Part shown: piece by piece, positions 9,901-17,857 of the stretch | How positions within the stretch are numbered: position 1 is the first letter of the stretch | Layout of the letters: the number at the start of each line of letters is the position of its first letter | DNA from: Saprospiraceae bacterium | GTDB lineage: Bacteria; Bacteroidota; Bacteroidia; Chitinophagales; Saprospiraceae | Length of the DNA: 64,000 nt | NCBI GenBank assembly: GCA_016714445.1 | Contig: JADJNF010000001.1 | Location: forward strand, 1,302,001-1,366,000 | Direction: 5' to 3' | Translations under genes and position numbers: made by a program | The notes under the pieces: model-generated | Seen by the model: only the letters and a program-made list of their open reading frames with translations | What the model was told of the DNA's origin: nothing | The model's database searches: none

Positions 9901-10683
9901 CTCGGAGAACTCACTGCCGGCATAGCACATGAGATTCAGAATCCGCTCAACTTTGTCAATAATTTCAGCGATGTGAGCAATGAGTTGATAGAAGAAATGA
10001 ATCAGGAGTTGGACAAAGGGGACATAACCGAAGCAAAAGCCATAGCTGCAGATGTGCAACAAAATCTGGAAAAAATCAGCCACCATGGCAAAAGAGCAGC
10101 AGATATTGTCAAAGGAATGCTGCAGCACAGCCGCAGTAACTCCGGCACAAAAGAACCCACAGATATCAATGTTTTGACGGACGAATACTTGCGTCTGGCA
10201 TATCATGGTCTGAGGGCGAAAGACAAATCATTTAATGCCTCCATGGACACCAACTTTGACACCAATCTTCCAAAAATAAATGTAGTCTCACAGGATATTG
10301 GCCGGGTCATACTCAATCTCATCACCAATGCATTTTATGCTGTCAACGATCGTAGTAAAAAAGGAGAACCGGGTTACGCCCCAAAAGTAACAGTAAGTAC
10401 AAAGCGCGTTGCCACACCTTCAGGGGCACCAGGTGAGCAGAGCAAATATGGGAGTATCCTAATATCCGTCTCTGACAATGGCTCCGGTATACCTGAAGCC
10501 ATCAAAGATAAAATCTTTCAGCCATTTTTCACTACCAAACCAACCGGGCAGGGAACGGGATTGGGATTATCATTGGCTTATGATATCATTAAAGCACATG
10601 AAGGGGAGTTGAAAGTGGAAACTGTTGATGGAGAAGGAAGTACTTTTATAATTCAATTGCCATTTGTAAACATGTTGGATTAA
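6970..10683 (+). CDS. Propeller (Reg_prop/Y_Y_Y) lipoprotein sensor histidine kinase
   Basis: This protein of 1237 residues has the same plan as the kinase at 800. It has a lipoprotein signal with the lipobox Cys at residue 17, then a segment of about 120 residues of low similarity. Divergent Reg_prop repeats (motifs such as GRLWLGTSMGI and GRIWVGTTSGG) run to about residue 700. A Y_Y_Y domain (about 826-900) ending in LPPWWKTWWAY leads into one membrane helix, then a coiled coil, a DHp domain with His987 (AHEIQNPLNF) and a HATPase_c domain (DNGSGIP, GQGTGLGLSLAYDI). An extra loop before the G1 box is not present in the other kinases. There is no receiver domain. The stand-alone response regulator 149 bases downstream is the obvious partner, which is inference from position. 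Confidence 0.93.
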   Translation: MKQTITTLSILLLIFSCDRISNNSSYIEPDNEYLPPSTTPLKFTNPKPFTWLNSSANKSLPDPVFIDIERLPKEPLDLLDFKPFKTPVTQKDFDFETLPSDYFDIDSLPEEKLKYTLSALGNPTVINTPLPEIKDSAQTNILVIDDLEFSSAINDLLIDGQGDTWIATNDGLYHFAGDKCYQYGTDQGLKSITIRKIIQDEKGRLWLGTSMGIIILDTKSGLIKTITKDEGLGQNDVTSILLVNKDEVWVGTYDGGIDIINETNTSIKHLTYRQKISENYILNMMKDSKGRIWVGTTSGGVDIIDIDKNWIRHCKYSTGLNDNAVYGLFESEPGVIWISSGEFVNIMDLNQSKMSLLNTDPGINMAYVNAYYKDIKGYVWLASNKGLSIVDLKNSRYKNIISSNGLVNKTFLSIKKNKNNKIWIGTNEGINIVDEIQKVTYINKKKDISAEQFGQQIEDQNGNIWISTDKGVSIISPDLKSKRFLKIFGGIAFIFLDSRSKIWMAGYASQGLFIYDKKMKTLRNFNITHGLADNLLLPAIEDKSGKIWCTFPENGGIMTIHVDDFKMQTLNLKTSLIGKPALGFLEKENGDIWMSTAGKGIICLDTKAGVYREINDTTGLKTKFVSQLKSDKNNKIWFGSDNGIGVIDESTSEITHFNAEQGFVDKEIATILFNKNNTLIFSSKGVTELVSSDSSFKTDPNRIIKKYSKFRGFPASQFFNIPFYSKSGALWCSDMSRISIIQPDGTDTLHHQTYITGIDVINAPQYFNDKSRFQEEINKAKASGIKTDSLLRYKNGAQDEDEIAQKNEIKWNGVDGKFNLPLDLRLPYYQNYLAFHFSGTEDGNFDKKVYRYMLKGADQKWSTPSEKSVSKSYLNLPHGRYTFQVVSKGFDGRWSTPTEFTFIILPPWWKTWWAYVLYMIGFSALTYVFSIYRSRQLIRANTLLEEKVKLRTKALDESISELKSTQSQLIQSEKMASLGELTAGIAHEIQNPLNFVNNFSDVSNELIEEMNQELDKGDITEAKAIAADVQQNLEKISHHGKRAADIVKGMLQHSRSNSGTKEPTDINVLTDEYLRLAYHGLRAKDKSFNASMDTNFDTNLPKINVVSQDIGRVILNLITNAFYAVNDRSKKGEPGYAPKVTVSTKRVATPSGAPGEQSKYGSILISVSDNGSGIPEAIKDKIFQPFFTTKPTGQGTGLGLSLAYDIIKAHEGELKVETVDGEGSTFIIQLPFVNMLD

Positions 10684-10776
10684 AGGGATAGATGTTTGGA
10701 TTGATAAATATTATATGGAAACAAAAACATGACATGTTTAACATTTTTTTCATCTAAATCAAAATACCCGGAAAAT

Positions 10777-10784
10777 TATCTTTG
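10777..10784 (+). promoter_or_regulatory. Bacteroidota -7 promoter box for the response regulator
   Basis: TATCTTTG matches the TAnnTTTG consensus of the Bacteroidota primary sigma factor and lies 48 bases before the start at 10833. No convincing -33 TTTG is seen. It suggests the regulator pair can be transcribed separately from the kinase upstream. Confidence 0.55.
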
Positions 10785-10832
10785 TATTTCTAAAAATATT
10801 TATACTTTTAACTTCGATAACCAATAAAAATT

Positions 10833-11210
10833 ATGAAAATATTAGTCGTTGATGACGAAACTGATGTAAAGACACTTTTTGAACAAAGATTCAGAAAAGA
10901 AATCAAAACAGGTGAAGTAGATTTTGTATTTGCATTTTCAGGTGAAGAAGCGTTGACTTATCTGAATACCAATAATCATGAAGCTGTATTGATCCTCTCT
11001 GATATCAACATGCCCGGAATGAGTGGGCTTGAATTGCTAAAGAGAATAAAACAGAAATATAATGAACCTCCACCGCTGGTCATGATGATCACAGCATATG
11101 GCGATGCAGAAAACCGTAAATCGGCTGAAGATTTGGGTGCAGATGACTTTTTGGTCAAGCCGCTGGATTTCACGGATTTGAAGGAAAGACTAAAAAAAGT
11201 ACAATCATGA
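10833..11210 (+). CDS. Single-domain response regulator (receiver only)
   Basis: The protein has 125 residues, about the size of one CheY-like receiver domain. Visible landmarks are the acidic pair D7/D8 (VVDDE), phospho-acceptor D57 in LSDINMPGMSG, switch residue T87 (MITAYG) and conserved K109 (LVKPLDF). It has no output domain, so it acts through a protein partner or as an intermediate in a phosphorelay. Its stop overlaps the start of the receiver-cyclase gene by four bases (ATGA), which implies coupled translation. The kinases just upstream lack receivers and are the likely phosphate donors. Confidence 0.95.
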   Translation: MKILVVDDETDVKTLFEQRFRKEIKTGEVDFVFAFSGEEALTYLNTNNHEAVLILSDINMPGMSGLELLKRIKQKYNEPPPLVMMITAYGDAENRKSAEDLGADDFLVKPLDFTDLKERLKKVQS

Positions 11211-12244
11211 CAAAAATACTAGTGGTAGATGATGAGACTGATCTGGAAATTCTGATCAAACAGAAGTTCAGACAAAAAATACGTGATCAGCATTATGAAT
11301 TTTATTTTGCAATAAATGGCAGACATGCACTTGAACAACTGGAAGCAAACCCTGACATCGACATCGTACTCAGTGATATAAATATGCCTGAGATGGATGG
11401 TCTGACATTGCTGACCAAAATATCAGAAAAACATCAGTTACTGAAAGCTGTGATTATCTCGGCTTATGGTGATATGGACAACATTAGAGTAGCGATGAAT
11501 CGTGGTGCTTTTGATTTTATAACAAAACCGGTCAACTTTGAAGATTTGCAACTGACCATGGAGAAAACCATCATTCATGTAAAACAACTCAAAGATACAT
11601 TGTCCGCCATCAAAGAAAATAATATCCTTCGCATGTATGTGGATGAGACGGTCCTGAATTTTATGGGTAGCAGAGACTTTGAGTCATCACTGGTAGAAAG
11701 TGAAATAATTGAGGCATCCGTTGCATTTATTGATATTTGTGGGTTTACATCCATAAGTGAAAATGAGGCTCCTGATAAAGTAGTGTCAATGCTCAACACA
11801 TATTTTGATATCATGGTAAAAGAAATCATAGCTCAAAACGGTATAGTGGATAAATTTATGGGCGATTGTATCATGGCAGTATTTAAAGGAAAATACCATG
11901 AGGACAGAGCCATTGAAGCATGTCTAAGTATAAAAAACAAACTCAATCATCTGAAGCCCGAAGGAGATAAATCGTTTGATATTAAAGTTTCTATAGGTAT
12001 CAACAGCGGCGAGATGGTATCCGGTAACATTGGTTCGTCCACACTTAAAAGATTGGATTTTACAGTAATTGGCGATACGGTCAATACTGCACAAAGGCTA
12101 CAGTCCATAGCTGAAGCCAATCAGATTATCATCAATGAACAAACTTATCAAAAGGTCAAAGAATCCTTTCAATGTAATAAAAAGGGAGAATCAATCCTTA
12201 AAAACAAAGCGAAATCAGTTACCGTTTACGAAGTTCTGGAGTAA
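11207..12244 (+). CDS. Receiver-adenylate cyclase fusion (class III cyclase)
   Basis: A receiver domain (about 1-125; D8/D9, phospho-acceptor D57, K107 in ITKPVNF) is joined by a helical linker to a class III nucleotidyl cyclase domain (about 165-345). The cyclase has both metal-binding Asp residues, D176 (FIDICGFT) and D220 (DKFMGD). It also has the purine-selecting pair K216 and T286 (DFTVIGD) and the transition-state residues N293 and R297 (VNTAQRL). The Lys/Thr pair is typical of class IIIb adenylate cyclases, so cAMP rather than cGMP is the expected product. It is soluble, with no membrane helix. It overlaps the preceding regulator by four bases, so the two are co-expressed. This makes cAMP the likely output of the kinase array. 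Confidence 0.92.
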   Translation: MTKILVVDDETDLEILIKQKFRQKIRDQHYEFYFAINGRHALEQLEANPDIDIVLSDINMPEMDGLTLLTKISEKHQLLKAVIISAYGDMDNIRVAMNRGAFDFITKPVNFEDLQLTMEKTIIHVKQLKDTLSAIKENNILRMYVDETVLNFMGSRDFESSLVESEIIEASVAFIDICGFTSISENEAPDKVVSMLNTYFDIMVKEIIAQNGIVDKFMGDCIMAVFKGKYHEDRAIEACLSIKNKLNHLKPEGDKSFDIKVSIGINSGEMVSGNIGSSTLKRLDFTVIGDTVNTAQRLQSIAEANQIIINEQTYQKVKESFQCNKKGESILKNKAKSVTVYEVLE

Positions 12245-12248
12245 ATGA

Positions 12249-13133
12249 TCAATTTTTCCTTTTTTGCTTTATGATTCCACCCGTTACTTCCTTTATACTC
12301 TGAATATAAAAAAAGGCAGCAGGATCAGCTTTAATGATTGCCTGCTTGATGCGATGCAATTCAAGTCTGGTAACCACAGTCATAACAATATCGCAGTCAG
12401 TTTTGACATCAAACGAGCCAGGTAAATAGCCTCGTTCGCCTTTATACACTGAAATCGCTTTATTAAAGTCATTGACTATGATAGATTTGACTAATTCATA
12501 TTCTTTTGATATAACCGTAAGTGCTGTATATTCTTCAAATCCATCTACAACATAATCTGAAGTACGGGATGCAGTAAAATATGTAAGTATCGAATACATA
12601 GCCGTTTCCAAACCAAAGTAATATGCAGCAGAAAGCATAATTAGTATATTTATAAGAAATATAATCTCACTCGTTGAAAATCCAAACTTTTTATTAGTAT
12701 AATCAGCAATTACTTCCAGTCCATCAATCACACCACCTCCTCTTATTACCAATCCTACACCCAATCCTATTAAGAAACCACCAAAGAAAGCAATTAAAAT
12801 TTTGTCTTGAGTAAATGGTTCCATATAAACAACATTTGTCAAAACCCCAAGTAAAATGATGGCAAATAAGCTTCGGATAGCAAATATCTTTCCTATTTTC
12901 AGATAGCCAAAGTATACAAATACCAAATTAATAATAACAAAATATACACTAAAATTAAGCCCGAAAATTGATTTTAGGATAATGGACATACTGGTTACTC
13001 CACCATCCATAAATTTATTTGGTATTAAAAATCCTTGTAGGGCTAACACTGCAATAAAGACGCCGATTGTGATGTATAAAAAGGAACTTAATGAAAATAC
13101 ACTTCCCCATTCTATTTTTTTATAATCTGCCAT
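12249..13133 (-). CDS. YitT family membrane protein (DUF161/DUF2179)
   Basis: The protein has 294 residues with five or six N-terminal hydrophobic helices (about residues 15-205) and a soluble C-terminal domain of about 80 residues of the DUF2179 type (YKGERGYLPGSFDVKTDCDIVMTV split over 225-250). Glycine-rich helices such as FFGGFLIGLGVGLVIRGGG are typical of the YitT family, whose transport role is not established. It lies 27 bases downstream of the HD-domain gene on the same strand, probably in one transcript. It converges on the cyclase gene with only four bases between stops. Confidence 0.88.
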   Translation of the reverse strand: MADYKKIEWGSVFSLSSFLYITIGVFIAVLALQGFLIPNKFMDGGVTSMSIILKSIFGLNFSVYFVIINLVFVYFGYLKIGKIFAIRSLFAIILLGVLTNVVYMEPFTQDKILIAFFGGFLIGLGVGLVIRGGGVIDGLEVIADYTNKKFGFSTSEIIFLINILIMLSAAYYFGLETAMYSILTYFTASRTSDYVVDGFEEYTALTVISKEYELVKSIIVNDFNKAISVYKGERGYLPGSFDVKTDCDIVMTVVTRLELHRIKQAIIKADPAAFFYIQSIKEVTGGIIKQKRKN

Positions 13134-13160
13134 ACCATTTATTTTTTCATAAATTTTATA

Positions 13161-13769
13161 CTATAAATCTGATTCAATATCCTCCTTTTGAAATCCTTTT
13201 CTTCTAAAAATAGTCTCAAGATTGTGTCTTTTCTGAGGTTCTCTATACTTTTTACCATATTTTGTATGATACCTGTGATGACTCAGAAAGTTTATCTGAA
13301 TTTTATCCCAACTGTCTTCATTATCTATGAGCTTAAAAGTCAACAATTCACGGTACAAAGTTGAGCCGATGGTATAAAATCTATTGGTTCCTAAATAATC
13401 AAGGTCTGCATCGCAAAGTATTTCTTCCAATAGATTCTGAGGCTTTTGAGGTATCCTCGTAGCCAAAATCATTTTGCTAATCCTATCAATTTCATTTTCA
13501 TGGAATCCCCAATCTGGTAGAATTTCCCTGGCAAAAGACACGCCTCTTTCTTCATGCTTGGTATAGGTCCAAATAAAACCGGTATCATGCAAAAGCGCAG
13601 CAGTTCTCAATAATTCTGCTTCTCTTTTGGCAATTTTTAATCTTTTTATATATTGATTGCAAACTTCCAGCACTTCCAAAGTATGATGAACTCCATGATA
13701 ACTCAATGTTTGTGGGATTTCAGATTGTAATTTCTGAATGATAAAGACTTTAAGTTTTCTGAAGCTCAT
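13161..13769 (-). CDS. HD domain phosphohydrolase
   Basis: This 202-residue protein contains an HD superfamily metal-dependent phosphohydrolase domain. Visible metal ligands are H24 or H27 (YHGVHHTLEVLEVC), the paired HD in LLHDTGFIW, a downstream His in TKHEERG, and an Asp in LCDADLDYLG. Such domains hydrolyse phosphate esters of nucleotides or second messengers, and the sequence does not fix the substrate. The start at 13769 lies about 12 bases from a -7 promoter box on the minus strand, so the leader is very short. It is followed by the YitT gene. Confidence 0.85.
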   Translation of the reverse strand: MSFRKLKVFIIQKLQSEIPQTLSYHGVHHTLEVLEVCNQYIKRLKIAKREAELLRTAALLHDTGFIWTYTKHEERGVSFAREILPDWGFHENEIDRISKMILATRIPQKPQNLLEEILCDADLDYLGTNRFYTIGSTLYRELLTFKLIDNEDSWDKIQINFLSHHRYHTKYGKKYREPQKRHNLETIFRRKGFQKEDIESDL

Positions 13770-13780
13770 GAAAATACTTA

Positions 13781-13788
13781 CAAATATA
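13781..13788 (-). promoter_or_regulatory. Bacteroidota -7 promoter box for the HD-domain gene
   Basis: Read on the minus strand this is TATATTTG, a match to TAnnTTTG, ending 12 bases before the start at 13769. No -33 box is clear at the usual spacing. Confidence 0.45.
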
Positions 13789-14000
13789 ATTACTTAACTT
13801 ATAATCATAAATCATTCCAAAACGAGTATTTCTTTTCTTCCAGAGTATACATTTTAAAAAATCGATGTAATTCTTTCAATCAGCAAAGCAGTAAAACTCT
13901 TCCGATACACCTAAAAATAAAACATTCCATTTTTTCTTAATTGCCAACATCCAGTTAGAACAAAAATAAAAATATTTCGATTGATCAGAAAATAAAATGC

Positions 14001-14045
14001 ATAAAAAAAGCCCATTTCCGGAAAATTTCCTGTAATGGGCTTTAT
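14001..14045 (-). terminator. Rho-independent terminator of rpoD
   Basis: The 10-base arms AAAGCCCATT and AATGGGCTTT (14007-14016 and 14034-14043) form a stem. An inner GGAAA/TTTCC pair is also possible. On the minus strand a run of T follows directly. It begins 19 bases after the rpoD stop. Confidence 0.88.
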
Positions 14046-14063
14046 TATTTTTGTGCAAAAAGA

Positions 14064-14933
14064 TCAGGTTCCCAAGTAATTTTTTAATAGTTTACTTCTG
14101 TTTACTGATCTCAACTTATTGATTGCCTTATCTTTAATCTGTCTCACTCTTTCTCTGGTAAGTCCGAATTTATCTCCTATATCTTCCAGAGACATCGGGT
14201 GCTCTATACCGATTCCAAAATACAATTTGATCACATCAGCTTGTCTGTCCGTAAGGGTATTTAAAGACCTTTCTATCTCTTTTCGAAGCGATTCTCTATA
14301 CTCCAATGCGGAGTCCGTATCCGGTGTACTATTGTTTTCGAGCACATCAAGTAAGGAATTATCTTCCCCATCTATAAAAGGTGCATCCATAGATACGTGT
14401 CTTGCAGCAACACCAAGGGTAGTTTCTACTTCTTCAGTAGGAATCTCAAGCAATTCCGCAAGCTCTTCGGGAGATGGTTCTCTTTCAAACTCCTGCTCCA
14501 GTTCAGAAAAGGCCCTGTTGATTTTATTAAGCGATCCTACCTTATTTAAAGGTAACCTGACTATTCTGGATTGTTCTGCCAATGCCTGAAGGATGGATTG
14601 TCGGATCCACCATACCGCATAAGAAATAAATTTAAATCCCCTGGTTTCATCAAATCTTTGGGCTGCTTTGATGAGTCCTAAATTGCCTTCATTAATTAGG
14701 TCACTCAGAGAAAGTCCTTGATTTTGATATTGTTTGGCCACTGAGACGACAAATCTGAGGTTGGCTTTAGTTAGTCTTTCCAGAGCTTCCTGATCTCCTT
14801 CTTTAATTTTTTGAGCCAGGTCCACCTCTTCCTCAGGTGTCAGTAAGTCTACCTTACCTATTTCCTGCAAATATTTTTCGAGAGACTGACTCTCTCTGTT
14901 AGTAATGGATTTAGTTATTTTTAACTGCCGCAT
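14064..14933 (-). CDS. rpoD: RNA polymerase primary sigma factor RpoD/SigA
   Basis: The protein has 289 residues, the short form of primary sigma factor usual in Bacteroidota, lacking the large region 1.1 and non-conserved insert of proteobacterial sigma-70. Region 1.2 (SLEKYLQEIGKVDLLTPEEE) leads into region 2 (LRFVVSVAKQYQNQGLSLSD, FISYAVWWIRQSILQAL), region 3 (LPLNKVGSLNKINRAFSELE) and region 4 with its helix-turn-helix (LEDIGDKFGLTRERVRQIKD). It directs core polymerase to housekeeping promoters of the TTTG/TAnnTTTG type seen throughout this window. It is monocistronic, with its own terminator and an upstream -7 box. Confidence 0.97.
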   Translation of the reverse strand: MRQLKITKSITNRESQSLEKYLQEIGKVDLLTPEEEVDLAQKIKEGDQEALERLTKANLRFVVSVAKQYQNQGLSLSDLINEGNLGLIKAAQRFDETRGFKFISYAVWWIRQSILQALAEQSRIVRLPLNKVGSLNKINRAFSELEQEFEREPSPEELAELLEIPTEEVETTLGVAARHVSMDAPFIDGEDNSLLDVLENNSTPDTDSALEYRESLRKEIERSLNTLTDRQADVIKLYFGIGIEHPMSLEDIGDKFGLTRERVRQIKDKAINKLRSVNRSKLLKNYLGT

Positions 14934-14979
14934 TATATAAATTTATATCATTTTTAATGACGATTTTTGAAAAGAGCCG

Positions 14980-14987
14980 CAAAGATA
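14980..14987 (-). promoter_or_regulatory. Bacteroidota -7 promoter box for rpoD
   Basis: On the minus strand this reads TATCTTTG, a full match to TAnnTTTG, 46 bases before the rpoD start. The rest of the roughly 330-base spacer 14934-15260 is very AT-rich and shows no other gene or RNA that can be supported. Confidence 0.6.
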
Positions 14988-15260
14988 AATAAATTTAACA
15001 CTTCTGAATGAATTAATTGCTTGATATTCTAATTTTTATCAAATTTATTTTCTGTCTAATGATTATCTTTTCATCAAAAATAGAATAATCAGAAACATTT
15101 AAGATTGCTGATATGTTAGACTTCCTGTAAAGGAGAACATAATAATTAATATTAAGTTAATTTTTGTAAAAAAAGTTCAATTGTTTTGACAAATCAAAAA
15201 ATTATTTTTAATTGCAGCTTCTTATCAATTTCTATATTATATTAATTACCAAACAGGTCA

Positions 15261-15641
15261 ATGAAGAGAGTTAGATTAGACATGGAGTTTATTTTCAGAG
15301 CGTCGCCCACGATTCTATATACATTTATGACCACACCAGCATGTCTGGTCAGATGGTATTGTGATGAAGTTGATATAACCAATGATGTATATACATTTTA
15401 CTGGAGCGGTAGCAGTGAGGTGGCATACTTACTTGATGATATTGAAGACGAGAGAGTGCGTTTCGAGTGGGAAGATGCAGATGACCCCAATGAATTTCTT
15501 GAGTTCAGAATGTACAAATCGGATATTACCAATGAAACCATAGTCGAAATTACAGATTTTTGTGATGAAGACGAAACTCAAGAAGTAAAAGATTTATGGT
15601 CTACATTGATGATAGATTTGCGCAAAGAGTGTGGAGGATAA
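15261..15641 (+). CDS. START-like domain protein
   Basis: This small soluble protein of 126 residues resembles the START/AHSA1 (SRPBCC) helix-grip fold that is conserved next to housekeeping genes in Bacteroidota. Features are the N-terminal strand and helix (MEFIFRASPTILYTFMTTPA), a LVRWYCDEV segment, and strongly acidic strands (DDIEDERVRFEWEDADDPNE). No catalytic residues are recognisable, and such folds usually bind hydrophobic ligands. No signal peptide or membrane helix is present. It stands alone between rpoD (divergent) and the methyltransferase downstream. The function is not established. Confidence 0.8.
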   Translation: MKRVRLDMEFIFRASPTILYTFMTTPACLVRWYCDEVDITNDVYTFYWSGSSEVAYLLDDIEDERVRFEWEDADDPNEFLEFRMYKSDITNETIVEITDFCDEDETQEVKDLWSTLMIDLRKECGG

Positions 15642-15731
15642 CATCTGAACTACTTGGGCAGCTATTCCTTTAAAACTGATTTTTTTTATTTTGTGTATAT
15701 TGCTGCTATTCATTTATCATAATTCATTGAT

Positions 15732-16919
15732 TTGAAATTTATCGCAAAGACATTAGAAGGGCTGGAAGAGATTCTGGCAGAAGAACTTTCGGAGATGGGA
15801 GCTCAGGATATCGAGATCTGGAAGAGAGCAGTAGCATATACAGGTGACAAAATGACCCTCTACAAATCAAATCTTTTGCTCAGAACCTGTCTTAAAGTAT
15901 TGGTCTTTATGAAAGAATTTTCTGTAGAAAATGAAATCGACCTGTACAATGAGATAAAAAAAATACCCTGGGAAGATTACCTTAGTTTGGAAGATACTTT
16001 TGCTATTGATTCAGTGGTTAATTCTGAAAAGTTCCGGCACGCCAATTTCATTGCTTTAAAAGCTAAAGATGCCATTGCAGACAGATTCAGAGAAAAATAT
16101 AATCAAAGACCTAATGTTGACACACAAGATCCAACTTTAAAAATAAATGTACATATCCGTGAAAATATTGTTACCTTAAGTCTGGATAGCAGCGGCCATT
16201 CTCTGCATATGCGTGGCTATCGAAAACACTCTGTAGATGCACCACTAAATGAAGTCCTTGCTGCAGGATTGGTATTGATGTCCGGGTGGGATAAAAGTAG
16301 TCCCATGGTAGATCCAATGTGTGGTTCAGGCACTATACTTTGCGAAGCGGCTCGTATTGCTGGCAAAATCCCACCACAGTCTCCTGACAGGACTTTTGCT
16401 TTTAAAAAATGGAAGTCTTATGACCCGGTACTATGGGAAATGGTCTGTGATGAAGCAGAAAGTAAAATCAATACAAATGATATTCCGTCGCTTCTGGGTT
16501 ATGATCTCAATCAAAAAGCAGTTCAGGTTGCGATAACCAACATCGGTGAAGCAGGCCTTTCGGAATTTATCGAGGTAGAAAAAGAAGATTTTTTTTACCT
16601 CGAGGGTAGTCAAAACATTATGTTGATTTTTAATCCTCCATATGATGGCAGGCTCAAAGAAAAAGATGTACTGGACTTTTATAGCTTTATAGGTGATAAA
16701 CTCAAACTTTCTTTTCAGGGTTGTACCGCCTGGATACTTTCAGGACATATGGCTGCCATGAAAAATATTGGTCTTCGTCCATCTGCCAAAAAATCTTTAC
16801 TCAACGGCAGTATCCCTTCGCTGTTTTGCAGATATGACATGTATGCAGGCAGCAAAAAACAAAAGTGGCAAGATATGTATCCTCAAGAAACTGCAAAAGA
16901 AAATGAAAAAAAGAACTAA
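15732..16919 (+). CDS. rlmL: THUMP-domain 23S rRNA guanine-N2 methyltransferase (RlmL N-terminal type)
   Basis: The protein has 395 residues with an N-terminal ferredoxin-like/THUMP region (about 1-160) and a C-terminal Rossmann methyltransferase. SAM motif I appears as DPMCGSGTILCEAARIA, and the catalytic motif IV as FNPPYDGRL. It matches the N-terminal half of RlmL, which makes m2G2445 in 23S rRNA. It lacks the RlmK half that is fused in gammaproteobacteria. The best start is TTG at 15732, giving MKFIAKTLEGLEE, the usual beginning of the family. Its last 17 bases overlap the start of the small gene at 16903. The exact target nucleotide is inferred from the family. Confidence 0.88.
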   Translation: MKFIAKTLEGLEEILAEELSEMGAQDIEIWKRAVAYTGDKMTLYKSNLLLRTCLKVLVFMKEFSVENEIDLYNEIKKIPWEDYLSLEDTFAIDSVVNSEKFRHANFIALKAKDAIADRFREKYNQRPNVDTQDPTLKINVHIRENIVTLSLDSSGHSLHMRGYRKHSVDAPLNEVLAAGLVLMSGWDKSSPMVDPMCGSGTILCEAARIAGKIPPQSPDRTFAFKKWKSYDPVLWEMVCDEAESKINTNDIPSLLGYDLNQKAVQVAITNIGEAGLSEFIEVEKEDFFYLEGSQNIMLIFNPPYDGRLKEKDVLDFYSFIGDKLKLSFQGCTAWILSGHMAAMKNIGLRPSAKKSLLNGSIPSLFCRYDMYAGSKKQKWQDMYPQETAKENEKKN

Positions 16920-17211
16920 TAATCTTTTGAAGCATGGTATAATACCGATATTTTGCATTTTATTGCATACCGGACTATTTTCACAATCATCCCAAGATAG
17001 TCTGCTAAAGTCAATAAATTATCCCGTTTTATCCTTCAGACCAGATCTATCGGGATTAAATAAAACCAAAATACTTTTTAATAAATTTGAACCAAACACA
17101 CTCCCTTTTTTTTGTAGAATAGAGCATAAAATAGAAACTGGCAGTAAAATAGCCTTCCGATTCAGAATAGGTGACTTAAATTATGTCAATATGCTTGAAA
17201 ATAAAAGATAA
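16903..17211 (+). CDS. Small secreted hypothetical protein
   Basis: The frame encodes 102 residues from an ATG at 16903 that overlaps the end of the methyltransferase gene. The N-terminus is basic (MKKRTNNLLKHG) followed by a hydrophobic stretch (IIPIFCILLHTGLFSQ), which reads as a signal peptide. The mature part contains LSFRPDLSGLNKTKILFNKF and RFRIGDLNYVNMLE, with no family recognised. A longer frame from 16768 is unlikely because it would lie wholly inside the methyltransferase. Overlap suggests translational coupling. The function is unknown. Confidence 0.65.
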   Translation: MKKRTNNLLKHGIIPIFCILLHTGLFSQSSQDSLLKSINYPVLSFRPDLSGLNKTKILFNKFEPNTLPFFCRIEHKIETGSKIAFRFRIGDLNYVNMLENKR

Positions 17212-17224
17212 TACCTTAACTTTG
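17195..17224 (+). promoter_or_regulatory. Bacteroidota promoter (TTG-N19-TAACTTTG)
   Basis: The -33 element TTG (17195-17197) and -7 element TAACTTTG (17217-17224) are separated by 19 bases, the usual Bacteroidota spacing. The -7 box lies 28 bases before the lipoprotein start at 17252. Confidence 0.6.
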
Positions 17225-17251
17225 TATCTATAACGTATTAAATCAAATCAA

Positions 17252-17836
17252 ATGGCAACAAATTTTAAATTTCTATCCTTCATATTGATTATTGGCTTAG
17301 TATTTTCATCCTGTAAAAAAGATCCTGAAACCGTCAGTGGTTGTACTGATCCGTTGGGTGATAATTATAATGCTGAAGCTACCATAGACAACAGTAGTTG
17401 TACATTTCAGAAAAGATTTCTGGGGGATTACACGGGTTTGTTTAACTGTGCAGGCACTTTTAAAGCAGTCTTTTCTATGGCTGATCTCAGCATCACAGAA
17501 CTGATAAAAAAAGATGAAGTCAATATTATTATCCAATCTGCTATAGGCCCTTTACCTGTTAAGGGTATTTTAACGAAAAATGAGGTGACTGTAGATGCGA
17601 CCCTTACGAATCTAAAGGTAAAAGCGGGCGATGTTGTTGCTGGAGGAGGTGATACAGAAATCTTATGTGATGGAACTGTGAAAACTGTGTTAACCATTAG
17701 TGCTGATAATAAAACTTTAACTGGAAGCTTAAATATAAAGCTAGTAACAAAAGAAGCTGTCGTGATAGGAGTATTTCCACTACCTGTGGGTTTTACTTTA
17801 TCAGATGATTGCGCTTTTACAGGTACAAAAAAATAA
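17252..17836 (+). CDS. Small lipoprotein, uncharacterised
   Basis: The protein has 194 residues. It begins with a lipoprotein signal ending FSSC, with the lipobox Cys at about residue 21, followed by KKDPE. Next comes a calcium-binding-like segment frequent in Bacteroidota extracellular proteins (GCTDPLGDNYNAEATIDNSS), resembling the C-T-D-x-x-A-x-N-Y motif. The remainder is predicted beta-rich. It is probably anchored in the outer membrane or periplasm. It has its own promoter and converges on tcdA 22 bases away. No enzymatic motif is visible and the function is unknown. Confidence 0.8.
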   Translation: MATNFKFLSFILIIGLVFSSCKKDPETVSGCTDPLGDNYNAEATIDNSSCTFQKRFLGDYTGLFNCAGTFKAVFSMADLSITELIKKDEVNIIIQSAIGPLPVKGILTKNEVTVDATLTNLKVKAGDVVAGGGDTEILCDGTVKTVLTISADNKTLTGSLNIKLVTKEAVVIGVFPLPVGFTLSDDCAFTGTKK

Positions 17837-17857
17837 TGCTAAAAATCCGTAAATGGT

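Noticed and set aside
14119..14589. 156-residue plus-strand frame opposite rpoD
   Set aside because: The Ser-rich peptide comes from the antisense of a clear sigma factor gene.
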